A stretch of DNA of 64,000 bases, from NCBI GenBank assembly GCA_030490835.1, contig CM059975.1:34318133-34382132 (forward strand), given 5' to 3'. A program made the position numbers and the translations under genes. The first letter of the stretch is position 1, and each line of letters starts with the position of its first letter. The notes under the pieces were generated by a model that saw only the letters and a program-made list of their open reading frames with translations, was not told the origin of the DNA and did not search any database. Of this stretch, positions 53,938 to 64,000 are shown one piece after another. The DNA is from Annona cherimola (Eukaryota; Streptophyta; Magnoliopsida; Magnoliales; Annonaceae).

Positions 53938-55659
53938 TCAATAGATTAAATAGGGGCCAACTCGCTGAGATTTGGCATATAGAAATGCCGATATAGGATA
54001 TGGAGTGGATTGAAGAGGAGGAGGTGCTTGGATAGGTCTAACATGGGCCGAGGAATAAAAAGATGAGATGGGGCTCGGAGTCAGATCTCTGCGTACTGAG
54101 CCGGTGTCAAATGGATCTAGTTCGGGAATTGGTTGAATCCTGTTACTCTCGGATGCCAAGTGATACTGAATCATCCTAAGTTCTCGATCCATGCGGTCCT
54201 GTCGTGAATGCATATGCATGATAGCAGTTAGGACCCCGGCGATTCGAGATGTCAAATGATCTTCGATCTGCTCTAAGTGCTCCCAGATCGCGTTGACTAA
54301 GTTGTCACAAGATGGTGGCCGAGGAGCGGGGTTTGGGATCTCGGATCCTCGTGGTGAACAAGATCCGTGTCATAGCGGCGAAGCAGGCTCCTCGGGGGCA
54401 ACCTATGGTGGAGCGGGTTGCTCCTCTAGTGATGGCGGGGGCTGCTCCCCCTGAACCTGTGCTCCTTCGGCTTCTTCCGGAGCCGGTACGCCCATCCTTT
54501 CTTGGATCCACTCTGCTCTGAACTGCTCCACATTTATTTTCATTCTTTGGAGCAAGGCCTTGTTGATCGCATTCGTCGGTTTCAATACCTAGAATGGTTC
54601 TCCTTCAATATCCACATGGTAGAACTTTAGGATCTTGGTGATCCATATCCCGTAGGGCAAAACCCCTAGTGGGTTGTCCTTTCTGGAGGCAAGGGCCTCA
54701 AGGAAAAGTCGTGGGAGGCTGATTTTGACTCTATTCGCGACTTTCCAAAGGATTTCAGCCTCCTGCGGGTTCACCTGGTTTCTTCCTCAACCCTTAGGAT
54801 AGATGCAGCAGACGATTAGAAATCTTAGGACCATCAACCTAAGAGACAAATCCATGTAATGTAAAAACTTAACCCCGGGATGATATTTGTCACTCCTGGT
54901 GAGCTGATTATACATTTGGGTGAGAGACAGATCTGCAGGTAGCCGTTCATCATCGTAAGGGACCTCTAGGATTCGTCCCACCTTCCTAATAGCTTGATCT
55001 AGGCTTGACACCCCTTTTGATCCCAAAAACATCTCTACTCCTTTCACAAACGTACTGAAATACTGATCATCCCATAAATTATAGAAAATCTTAGTTAAGT
55101 CAGGATATACTCTATCATCTGCCTTTAACAACCTGTGCCAACCTTGGAAATCCAGTAGCTCCTCGATTTCAAACTCATAATCATTTAAAAACTTGAAATC
55201 TATAATCTTGGGTACGAATATCTTACGCTCGTAAAAACTCTTGTAAAATCTGCTATGTTGTAGCTCGGTCTTGAAATAAGTAGTTGACATTTTCAAGACC
55301 TGCTCTTTTGTAGCTAGGGTTCCCCTTCTACTGGCCCTAATTTCGGTGCTTTGGGAAGTTTGGGGTTCTTCTTCCCTAGGAGCGGTCGTTGATGGAGTCC
55401 TGGCCTGGAATCGGACCCGACGGCCAATAGAAGTCGACGGTTCTTCCTAGGCAAGCTTCGAGGGAGTTCGTTGCCTCCTGGGGACTTTCTCTTCCACTTG
55501 GGAGCCGGATGGCCTGGGAATGGGCCTTTGGGATGGTTTGGACACGACCAATTTGGGCAATCTGGATTTGGGTGCCATTGGATTTGTTTTTGAAATGGGA
55601 TTTTTGAATGGAGTTTGAGAGGAAGCTAACAGAGATGAGAAAGAAGAAATAGAGACCAA
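53938..55659 (-). pseudogene. Extra ORF of the outer SIRE element, five nonsense codons
   Basis: One 574-codon minus-strand frame runs from ATG at 55659 to 53938 with no frameshift but five in-frame stops: TAG 55449, TGA 54789, TAG 54591, TAG 54405 and TGA 54372. Residues about 120-240 (ERKIFVPKIIDFKF, LLDFQGWHRLL, VYPDLTKIFYNLWDD, VKGVEMFLGSKGVSSLDQAI) resemble the domain labelled putative plant transposon protein, often found in plant retroelement extra ORFs; its role is unknown. The N-terminus is Ser/Pro/Arg-rich and the C-terminal part Pro/Glu-rich with a coiled-coil-like RQDRMDRELRMIQ. It sits between pol (displaced beyond the inner element) and the 3' LTR. No membrane segment is seen. 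Confidence 0.75.
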
Positions 55660-56015
55660 AAGAGACAGAGAAATGAGAGAGACTAAGATGAGCTTGAGAG
55701 AGGAAAAATGAGAGAGAAATGGATTGAGGGCAGTTAGAGAGAGAGAGAGCTGGAAGAAACAGAGGAAATCCAGAGAGAAAGAGAGATAGAGAGAGAAGAA
55801 GCTCGAGAGAGAGAATCCGAAAGAGACAGTGATAGGGAGAAAGAAGGAGGAGAGAGTGAAAAAACAGGGTTGGATCGGAAAAGAGAGAGAGAAAGCTTCG
55901 AGCAGGAGAGATGAAGTGCGAGAGGGAGAAAATGAACAGTTGACGCGGGAGAAATGGAGAAGAAGAGAAGACGGAAGAAGAAGAAAGAAAAAGAGAGGAG
56001 AGAAGTCCGACAGTC
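55620..56015 (+). repeat. Polypurine tract upstream of the extra ORF
   Basis: Nearly 400 bp of GAGA and GAAGAA-type sequence on the plus strand, so CT-rich in the sense of the element. Immediately before the extra ORF start, it may be its leader. Confidence 0.85.
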
Positions 56016-56110
56016 GCGCGCTGAAGTCGACTTACCCTAGGCGAAGTCGACTTCGCCCCTGATGCGGAGTTGACTTCGCTTTCTGGAGTCGACTTACCCT
56101 AGGCGAAGTC
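56016..56110 (-). repeat. GTCGAC-type segment of the outer element at the insertion point
   Basis: Contains AAGTCGACTTACCCTAGGCG twice and ends AAGTC, where the inner element begins. It carries the same motif as the LTR clusters but outside a recognised LTR. Confidence 0.7.
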
Positions 56111-57831
56111 TGTTGGTCCCGAGTTAATGGCAAAACCCAAGAGGGGAGGGGTGAATTGGGTATTTAAAAAATTTATAACTTAAACAGAAACTTTACCCCG
56201 GATTAATCTATTCCCCTTTATAAAATGAAATGGAAAGCAATATAATGTAGAGAGCAGAAATGTAAATCAAGCACACAAGATTTTTATAGTGGTTCGGGCA
56301 ACCTCCCTACTCCACTCTTCCAAGCTCACACTCCTTGTGACTTGGGTTCCACTATTGTATTCCCCAAATACAACTAGTGCCACTGCTCTCTTCTAGATTC
56401 CAGCTCTAGGGGGCATCAACAAATCACAGCACAAGTAGGTGATGAGTTCCACTCCAATCACACACTACTTTGCTTACACTTGATCTTAGTTCCTCAAACT
56501 AAATCAAGTTCAATACAGCAACAATAATAATAACAAAAGAATCTACACGTTACAGTTGTGTAGAAGCAGTTTGGCGCAGAGAAGAACTTATTGAGTTGTC
56601 TTTGAAGGATCAGCAGTTGAGCTCTTGCAGTTTGAAGCAAAGTTCTTCTTCTAATGATTGGCTTGATCACTTAATGCTCATGAAGATGGTAGTTATGCAC
56701 ACTTAATGATTTCCAGCTTCCTCCCTCGTTCACAATGAATGCCTTTTATAATTGCGGAGGGAATCCGAACGTTCGAAGGTAGGTGGCGCGTATTTAATGC
56801 GCCAACGTTCGAATAATTTCCGACCGTTGCGACCCAAGTCGCAGGTGGAGTCGACTTCGGATGCGACTTCGCCCAAGTCGCAGATGGAGTCGACTTCAGG
56901 TGCGACTTCGCCTCTCCGTCGCAACTTCAAGTTCCAGATCGGGTCGACTTGGGCATCGACTTGACCCAAGTCGCAGGTGGAGTCGACTTCGGTGTGCGAC
57001 TTCACCTCGGCAGGAAGCTTGATGAACTTGAAAATTTGTTTGCTTGGTTCCTTCATTTCCTTTTGGATCATTGTCTTCTATTTAGCTTGCTTTCATTTAT
57101 TCTATGTTCAAGCCTTGAATCTATGAGAACTTGAACAACCTTCTTGGTTGTTTTTATGCATCTTGCTTGAACTTGGATTGGTCTTCAATTTTTGTAGACC
57201 TTGTGAATCTTGGAGCTTTGATTTATGCAATTTGCTTTCTTTTGATATTAGTCTTCGTATCTTGGATTTCTTCATCTTGAAATGTACTTGAAGCTTTGTC
57301 TTGGACTGGATAAACTTAATTTGATAATGAGCTTGTATCCTTGATTTGGTCTTGAGAGATCTTAAGTTGATCTTGGAAATGAGCTTGAATCTGCATCCTT
57401 GAACTTAGAATACCTCAAGTCGAACTTGGGGTCGACTTCGTCTACGACTTTACCCAAGTCGCAATTGGAGTCGACTTCGTTTGCGACTTCGGTATCTTTC
57501 TCTCCCAAATTCAACTCTGGAGTGATTTTGGCATCTGAAGTCGATGCTGGAGTCGACTTCGTTTGCGACTTGTCTTCCGAAGTCGCAAGTGGAGTCGACT
57601 TGGCCTGCGACTTCACCTGCTCTTCTTCCAATTTCAACTATGGACAAATTTGACTCCTTGAAGTCGATGTTGGAGTCGACTTGGGGAACGACTTGGCCTT
57701 CCATGATCTATTTTCTTCAAATGTATATGCCTTAAATACTTCCACAAACATGTTAGTAGACAAGACTTACTGAAATTGATTTGTTAATCATCAAAACATA
57801 GATTTAGCTTATTTTCCACATATTTTCAACA
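56111..57831 (-). repeat. 3' LTR of the inner SIRE element, 1721 bp
   Basis: Minus strand TGTTGAAAAT…GGGACCAACA. GTCGAC-type clusters at 56833-57000 and 57415-57690; TATAAAAGG at 56750-56742; inverted GAACGTTCGAA / GCGCCAACGTTCGAA around 56770-56815, between the TATA box and the near cluster. Confidence 0.93.
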
Positions 57832-57845
57832 ATCTCTCCCTTTTT
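57832..57845 (-). other. Polypurine tract next to the 3' LTR
   Basis: AAAAAGGGAGAGAT on the minus strand, abutting the LTR. A second purine tract, TGACAAAAAGGGGGAGAAG, lies at about 58052-58072 with a partial duplicate near 58018-58030. Confidence 0.8.
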
Positions 57846-58153
57846 GATGATTGACAAAACCGATTTGAGTGTATACCTTTCAATTGCTTAAAAACATGAT
57901 AAGTTTGCATTTTTGAAGTGTTATCATACATATGCTCATGCAAAACATTCAAGTTGAAAACATTCAACAAACATTCAAGTTAAACACAATCATAAAGACT
58001 TATATCAAATCCTACTCTTCTCCCCCTTTGGACTCATTTGGACTCAAATCCTACTCTTCTCCCCCTTTTTGTCAATATATCAAAAAGTTAGAGGGTAAAG
58101 AAAGAGATAGGTGGGTTTGCTCCCCTTAAACATGTGCTCCCCCTCAGTTTGTG

Positions 58154-59629
58154 CTAGGTTAATTCAATCATTCCCATGTCATTTCTAATCTTATAAAATG
58201 CTTCTTTTGCTAGAGGCTTTGTAAATATATCTGCAACTTGATCTTCTGTTCTTACATATACCAAACATATGTCATGATTTTCTACATGTTCTCTAATAAA
58301 ATGGTGTCGAAGATCTATATGTTTGGTCCTAGAGTGCAATACTAGATTTTTGGTTAGACATATGGCACTAGTATTATCACATTTAATAGGTATATTTTTA
58401 AAATCCATGCCATAGTCCCTAAGTTGTTGTTTCATCCAAAGCAATTGGGCACAACAGCTCCCGGCGGCAATGTATTCGGCTTCCGCCGTAGATAGGGCAA
58501 CACTAGTTTGTTTTCTTGAAAACCATGAAACCAACATGCTTCCAAGAAATTGACATGTTCCACTAGTGCTTTTTCTATCTACTTTGTAACCGGAAAAATC
58601 CGCATCCGAGTAGCCGATTAGATCAAAATTAGAGCCCTTTGGATACCAAAGTCCTAAATTGGTAGTGTCTACTAAGTATCTGAAAATTCTTTTCACAACT
58701 ACCAAGTGTGATTCTTTTGGACATGATTGAAATCTAGAGCACATACACACACTAAACAATATATCAGGCCTAGAAGCAGTTAAATATAATAAAGAACCTA
58801 TCATGCTTCTATACAATTTTAAATCAATTATTTTTCCTTTCTCATCTTTGTCGATCTTGATTGTTGAGCTCATAGGCGTGTTTGCTCCTTTGCTATTCTC
58901 CATGCCAAACTTCTTCAGCATTTCTTTGATATACTTGGACTGATTAATGAAGATTCCTTCATTTAGTTGTTTGATTTGCAGTCCAAGGAAGAAATTTAGC
59001 TCTCCCATCATGCTCATCTCAAATTCTTTCTGCATAAGCTCAAAAAATTCTTGACAAAGAGTCTCAGTAGTAGCACCGAAAATAATATCATCAACATAAA
59101 TTTGAATAATCAATATATCCTTTTCTTTATACTTGATAAACAAAGTGGTGTCTACCTTTCCTTTTTAAAAGTCATGATCAATCAGAAATTTGCTTAATCT
59201 ATCATACCAAGCCCTTGGAGCTTGTTTTAATCCATATAATGCTTTGGTTAATTTGTATACAAACTTAGATTGATCTTTCTCCTCAAATCCAGGTGGTTGT
59301 TCAACATACACCTCTTCATTTATATATCCATTTAAAAATGCACTCTTAACATCCATTTGAAACAATTTAAAGTTCAAGTGAGATGCAAAAGCTAGTAAGA
59401 TCCGAATTGCTTCCAATCTAGCAACCGGGGCATAGGATTCCTCAAAATCTATTCCTTCTTCTTGTGAATATCCTTTTGCCACAAGTCTAGCTTTGTTTCT
59501 CACTACAAGTCCACTTTCATCTAATTTGTTCCTAAAGACCCATTTTGTGCCAATAACAGTACAATCTTTTGGTCTAGGAACAAGATGCCAAACTTGGTTT
59601 CTTTCAAATTGATTTAGCTCTTCTTGCAT
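58154..59629 (-). pseudogene. Copia reverse transcriptase and RNase H, one stop
   Basis: Reads from [30 protein letters not shown] and [11 protein letters not shown] through [13 protein letters not shown] to the polymerase box IYVDDIIFG, then RNase H motifs GYSDADFSGY, STSGTCQFLG, STAEAEYIAA and the end FYKIRNDMGM. A TAA at 59167-59165, just after LIDHDF, splits the domain without changing frame. All catalytic motifs are otherwise kept. SIRE-type wording. Confidence 0.9.
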
Positions 59630-61555
59630 TGCTGTAATCCAGTTTTCATCATCAAGAGCTTGATCAATATTGGAGGTTCAATTTTGGATACAAAAGCATA
59701 TTGCCCACAAATATTTTGTTTTGATCTTCTAGTTTTTACACCTTCATATACATTCCCTATAACTTGTTCAATTGGATGGGCATATTTGAATTTTAAATTA
59801 GTTGGAGGTTTGTAGGAATTATTACCTTCACTTATCCTTTTCTCCATGAAATCTTCTTGCTTTTTCATATGCAGTTTTTCAAGACTGCTTGCTATATCAT
59901 CTGCATCACTTAAATCATCTTTTCTTTTGAAGCATGAGTTAGTTTCGTCAAAAACAACATGTATGGACTCTTCTACAACTTGGTTTCGTTTATTGAATAC
60001 TCTATATGCTTTGCTATTTGATGAGTAACCAAGAAATATTGCATCATCACTTTTGGCATCTAGTTTTTCCAAGTTTGTTTTTTCATTGTTCAAAACATAG
60101 CATGTGCATCCAAAAGCATGAAAATAAGAGATATTTGGTTTTCTTCCTTTCCATAGCTCATATGGGGTCTTTTTAAAGATTGCTCTAATGGTAACTCGAT
60201 TTAAAACATGACAAGCTGTACTTACAGCTTCACCCCAAAATTTCTTGGATAATTTGCTCTCATTTAGCATTGTTCTAGCCATCTCTTGTATAGTTTTGTT
60301 TTTCCTTTCAACAACTCCATTTTGTTGTGGAGTCCTTGGTGCAGAAAATGTGTGATGAATTCCTTTTTCATTGCATAATTCTATGAATCGTTTGTTCTCA
60401 AATTCACCACCATGATCACTTCTTATAGTCATAATAGTACTTTGTTTTTCATTTTGCACCAAATTTACAAAAGTTGCAAACATAGAGAAGGCTTCATCTT
60501 TGCTAGCTAAGAGAATTATCCATGTGAATCTTGAAAAATCATCAACAATTACAAACACATATTTCTTTCCACCAATAGTTAAAATGTCTGATGGCCCATA
60601 TAAATCCATGTGTAGCAATTCAAATGGCCTAGTGGTGGAAATTTCTTTTTTGGTAGAGAAAGGCATTTTAGGTTGTTTAGATAATTGACATGCCTTACAA
60701 ATTTTGTCTTTGTCATATTTCAACTTTGGCAAGCCTTCTACCAAACTTTTCTTCCATAGGGTCTTTATATTTCTCATGTTTATATGCACAAGCCTTTTAT
60801 GCCAAACCCATGGATCATTATCAATGGCCATTAGACATTGACCATCTAATTCATCAAGTGAAACCAAATATACATTTTCATGTCTTTTTCCACTAAACAT
60901 GATATGTTCTCCATCAAATACATTACATATAGATGATTCAAACACAACCTTGTATCCTTTGTCACATAATTGACTAATACTCATTAGATTGTGCTTGAGT
61001 CCTTCAACAAACAAAACATCTTCCATGTATGCATTTGAAATACTATATATGTTTCCTTTACCTTTAATTTTACCTTTCTCATTATTACCAAAGGCAATCG
61101 TTCCATCGTTGCAAGACTTAAGTTTATGAAATAAACTTCTTTCTCCGGTCATATGCCTTGAACAACCGCTATCCATGAACCACACGTTGTTTACCTTTGC
61201 CTTGAAACATATCTGAAAAATAAACAAGTAGATCTTATCTCTTTGGTACCCATTTTATAGGTCCATTTGGGTTAGTAATATGATTCAAACTTTGTTGCTC
61301 TAACTTAGAAAGCCCAAATCTTGTGTTTCTTGGAACCCAAACTAATTTTGCACCATGGTCATATAATTTCTTAAAGTTACACTTGTAGGCTTTATGACCC
61401 ATTTTGTTGCAGAAATTGCAAGTCATTGGTAATCTTGGAGTAGGCCTCCAAGTATGTAATGGTTCAAACGTTGGCCTGCTAGTCCACATGACATTTTTCC
61501 TTCTTGGCTTGTATATTGGTGCAGTTTTGGTTGGATATTTCTGAAGTATTGGCAC
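59614..61555 (-). pseudogene. Copia protease and integrase, frame broken
   Basis: Protease DSGCSRHMTG is at about 61173. Integrase zinc finger (WHKRLVHIN, CKACQLSKQ), the DDE residues in LHMDLYGPSD, IRSDHGGEFEN and QQNGVVERKN, and the C-terminal GCTCYVLN region follow in one frame. TAA at 61237-61235 plus a frame change separate this from the gag end (SRPTFEPL, CNFCNKMGHKAYKC). A one-base loss near 59671 shifts the frame into RT. Confidence 0.9.
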
Positions 61556-61756
61556 ATTCGATTTGCCACTTTCTTTTTACTCAAATGTATAATATCCAAG
61601 GCCTCTTTTATTTGTTTGAGCAGTCATGTTCAGAAATATCTTCACATTTTCTCCGGGATTAGAGAACTTTGCTAATGATTCATTTAATGATTCGTTCTCC
61701 TTTTTCAATTTCTCTACCTCTTTCAACAATGATTCATTTTTCTCTTTCAGTTTTGT

Positions 61757-63106
61757 TTATCTTCCAGCTAGTTTTCCATTTACAATAATAACTGAGTTAC
61801 ATTGTTGTCTCTTTAATGACAACTTGTTTCCTAGCTTTTTGATTTCTTCATATAATGAATCATATGCAATTTGCAGTTCTTCTAATTCAGCACATTTGAG
61901 GCATTCTTGAAAAGAAGAATAAGTAGATTGAGAATGGCAAAGTTTGGAAGTTACCTCTTCATTTTCTGTATACTTTGTTGAAGTGGTTTGTTCTTCAAAA
62001 ACTTCCGTTGTGTTCAAACACAACAAATCTTCTTCTTGCTCAATCCGCGCCATGCAGCATATTCTTGCACAATTTGCCGCCTCAAATTTGTCGGTTGAAG
62101 AGCTGCTTGTTGATGAAGTCTCTTCATTGACATACATGTCTCTTTCCTTTAGCCTTTGGTATTTTCTGCCTTCATGTCCTTCCTTCCTCTCTTGATACTC
62201 TTTTGATTTCTCTTCCGGCGTAGGACATCGAGCTTGTATGTGTCCTATCCCGCCGCATTTGTAGCACTTCGTTGGCTCCTTCTTCTTCTCTCTCCGTGTT
62301 CTTTCTTTGAAGTCCTTGAAGTTCCTTTCTTTTCTCATAAATTTTCGGAATTTGCGAGTGAGAAGTGCAATATCTTCATTATCATTATGAGAAGAGGAGG
62401 TAGACTCATCTGAGTTGTGCGCCGCTTTTAACGCAATGATTTTCTTGCCTTTTTGTTGATCTTCATTTCTTCTCTTGATTAGCTCATGTGACATTAATGA
62501 GCTAATAAGATCTTCTAGCTTTAGTGTATTTAGGTCTTTGGCTTCTTCAATTGCCGTAATCTTTGGAGTCCAAGATTCCGGTAGAGCTCTTAGTATCTTC
62601 ATAACCTGTTCAGATTCAGAGATAGCCTTTCCAAGACCTTTTAAAGCGTTAGTAATTTTCGAAAATCTAGCAAACATCTCAGAAATAATTTCTGTTTCTA
62701 ACATTTTAAAGCTTTCCAATTCTCCTATCAAAATATTTCTCTTAGTCCATTGGACTTGAGAGGTTCCTTCATAAATAGATGTTAGAGTATCCCATATTTC
62801 TTTAGCGGTTAGACAAGAAGATACTCTATCATATTCGGAAGCCGTAAGAGCGCAAAATAAAGAATTCATGGCCTTAGCATTGCTCTTAACGGTTCTTACT
62901 TCCTCTTCGGTCAATTTGGAAGCTCTTTCATCAATTGGCAAGGTTACACCGTCTTGGATCACAATCCAAAAGTCCATATCGGTAGCCATAATGAGTTATT
63001 TCATATGAAGCTTCCAATAGCCGAAATTGTTCCCATCAAACAATGGTGGCCTAGTAAATGATTGGCCCTCGGCAAATGCGGGAACCGAGGTCGATTGGGA
63101 TGCCAT
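61757..63106 (-). pseudogene. Copia gag, interrupted by stops
   Basis: The family-type start is ATG 63106 (MASQSTSVPAFAEG, then PPLFDGNNFGYWKLHM), followed by TAA at 62998-62996 after 36 codons. The frame reopens as MATDMDFWIVIQDG and runs 410 codons through the copia gag core (VQWTKRNILIGELESFKM, KILRALPESW) and a CCHC knuckle CYKCGGIGHIQARC to a TAA at 61757. Coiled-coil text continues after that stop, and another TAA lies near 61580. Confidence 0.88.
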
Positions 63107-63140
63107 ATGATTAGATCTCTTTGGTTTAACTCAAAGATCT

Positions 63141-63152
63141 GCTCTGATACCA
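63141..63152 (-). other. Primer-binding site, initiator tRNA-Met
   Basis: TGGTATCAGAGC on the minus strand, two bases inside the 5' LTR end; standard for plant copia elements. Confidence 0.93.
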
Positions 63153-63154
63153 CT

Positions 63155-64000
63155 TGTTGGTCCCGAGTTAATGGCAAAATCGAAGAGGGGAGGGGTGAAT
63201 TGGGTATTTAAAAAATTTATAACTTAAACAGAAACTTTACCCCGGATTAATCTATTCCCCTTTATGAAATGAAATGGAAAGCAATATAATGTAGAGAGCA
63301 GAAATGTAAATCAAGCACACAAGATTTTTATTGTGGTTCGGGCAACCTCCCTACTCCACTCTTCCAAGCTCACACTCCTTGTGACTTGGGTTCCACTATT
63401 GTATTCCCCAAATACAACTAGTGCCACTGCTCTCTTCTAGATTCCAGCTCTAGGGGGCATCAACAAATCACAGCACAAGTAGGTGATGAGTTCCACTCCA
63501 ATCACACACTACTTTGCTTACACTTGATCTTAGTTCCTCAAACTAAATCAAGTTCAATACAGCAACAATAATAATAACAAAAGAATCTACACGTTACAGT
63601 TGTGTAGAAGCAGTTTGGCGCAGAGAAGAACTTATTGAGTTGTCTTTGAAGGATCAGCAGTTGAGCTCTTGCAGTTTGAAGCAAAGTTCTTCTTCTAATG
63701 ATTGGCTTGATCACTTAATGCTCATGAAGATGGTAGTTATGCACACTTAATGATTTCCAGCTTCCTCCCTCGTTCACAATGAATGCCTTTTATAATTGCG
63801 GAGGGAATCCGAACGTTCGAAGGTAGGTGGCGCGTATTTAATGCGCCAACGTTCGAATAATTTCCGACCGTTGCGACCCAAGTCGCAGGTGGAGTCGACT
63901 TCGGATGCGACTTCGCCCAAGTCGCAGATGGAGTCGACTTCAGGTGCGACTTCGCCTCTCCGTCGCAACTTCAAGTTCCAGATCGGGTCGACTTGGGCAT
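63155..64000 (-). repeat. 5' LTR of the inner SIRE element, partial
   Basis: Starts (plus coordinates) TGTTGGTCCCGAG and is collinear without gaps with 56111-56956. The remainder lies beyond the window. Confidence 0.93.

Larger units (their letters stand above)
56111..64000 (-). mobile_element. Inner SIRE/Maximus-type Ty1/copia element, 5' LTR cut by window
   Basis: 3' LTR 56111-57831, interior 57832-63154, 5' LTR from 63155 onward (about 870 bp outside the window). Order gag, protease, integrase, RT, RNase H is the copia order. Over the 846 bp that can be compared, the LTRs show four substitutions and no indel by eye, so the insertion is young. It lacks the extra ORF of the outer element: only about 320 bp separate pol from the 3' LTR. 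Confidence 0.93.

Noticed and set aside
54305..54521. Overlapping frames on both strands at 54.3-54.5 kb as separate genes
   Set aside because: They are antisense shadows of the extra ORF, whose single frame spans the region.

Overview
The window is plant nuclear DNA, almost certainly from an angiosperm with a repeat-rich genome. The evidence is one GLR3-type glutamate receptor-like gene with GT-AG introns, Athila-type Ty3/gypsy and SIRE/Maximus-type Ty1/copia retrotransposons, a Pack-MULE with captured plant gene fragments, and many foldback MITEs. Species cannot be fixed from the sequence. Only one gene looks intact. It is a six-exon GLR (exons between 19013 and 27726, + strand, 928 codons) whose splice phases all close.

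Layout. 1-7086: 5' part of a decayed Athila element on the - strand (LTR, tRNA-Asp primer site, gag, protease, RT/RNase H, integrase). 7087-14019: AT-rich, gene-free, with a diverged direct-repeat pair and two old foldback MITEs. 14029-15410: Pack-MULE with 228-bp TIRs, a perfect 9-bp target duplication, and fragments of an L-gulonolactone-oxidase-like gene and a methyltransferase-like gene on opposite strands. 15420-19012: gene-free, MITE-derived, then GLR upstream sequence. 19013-27726: GLR gene; its last intron is swollen by MITEs. 28151-30658: RNase H-like fragment and a string of MITEs joined by (TA)n tracts, ending in a near-perfect 419-bp palindrome. 31635-32547: neprosin (DUF239) pseudogene. 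33000-39500: MITEs, degenerate minisatellites and a probable SINE. 39547-43240: SIRE-family solo LTRs, one with a 5-bp target duplication. 43600-51500: four diverged gypsy LTR copies in both orientations with a protease remnant. 51818-64000: two SIRE elements on the - strand, one (56111 to beyond the window) inserted in the other; the outer one carries an extra ORF between pol and the 3' LTR.

The genes do not form an operon or pathway. The GLR would act as a plasma-membrane cation channel; everything else is mobile DNA or broken gene copies. The most unusual signal is that four LTR families of different sequence each carry their own short palindromes just upstream of the putative TATA box. 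Boundaries were worked out by eye. LTR, TIR and exon ends supported by TSDs or splice phase are firm; MITE and old-repeat edges are approximate.
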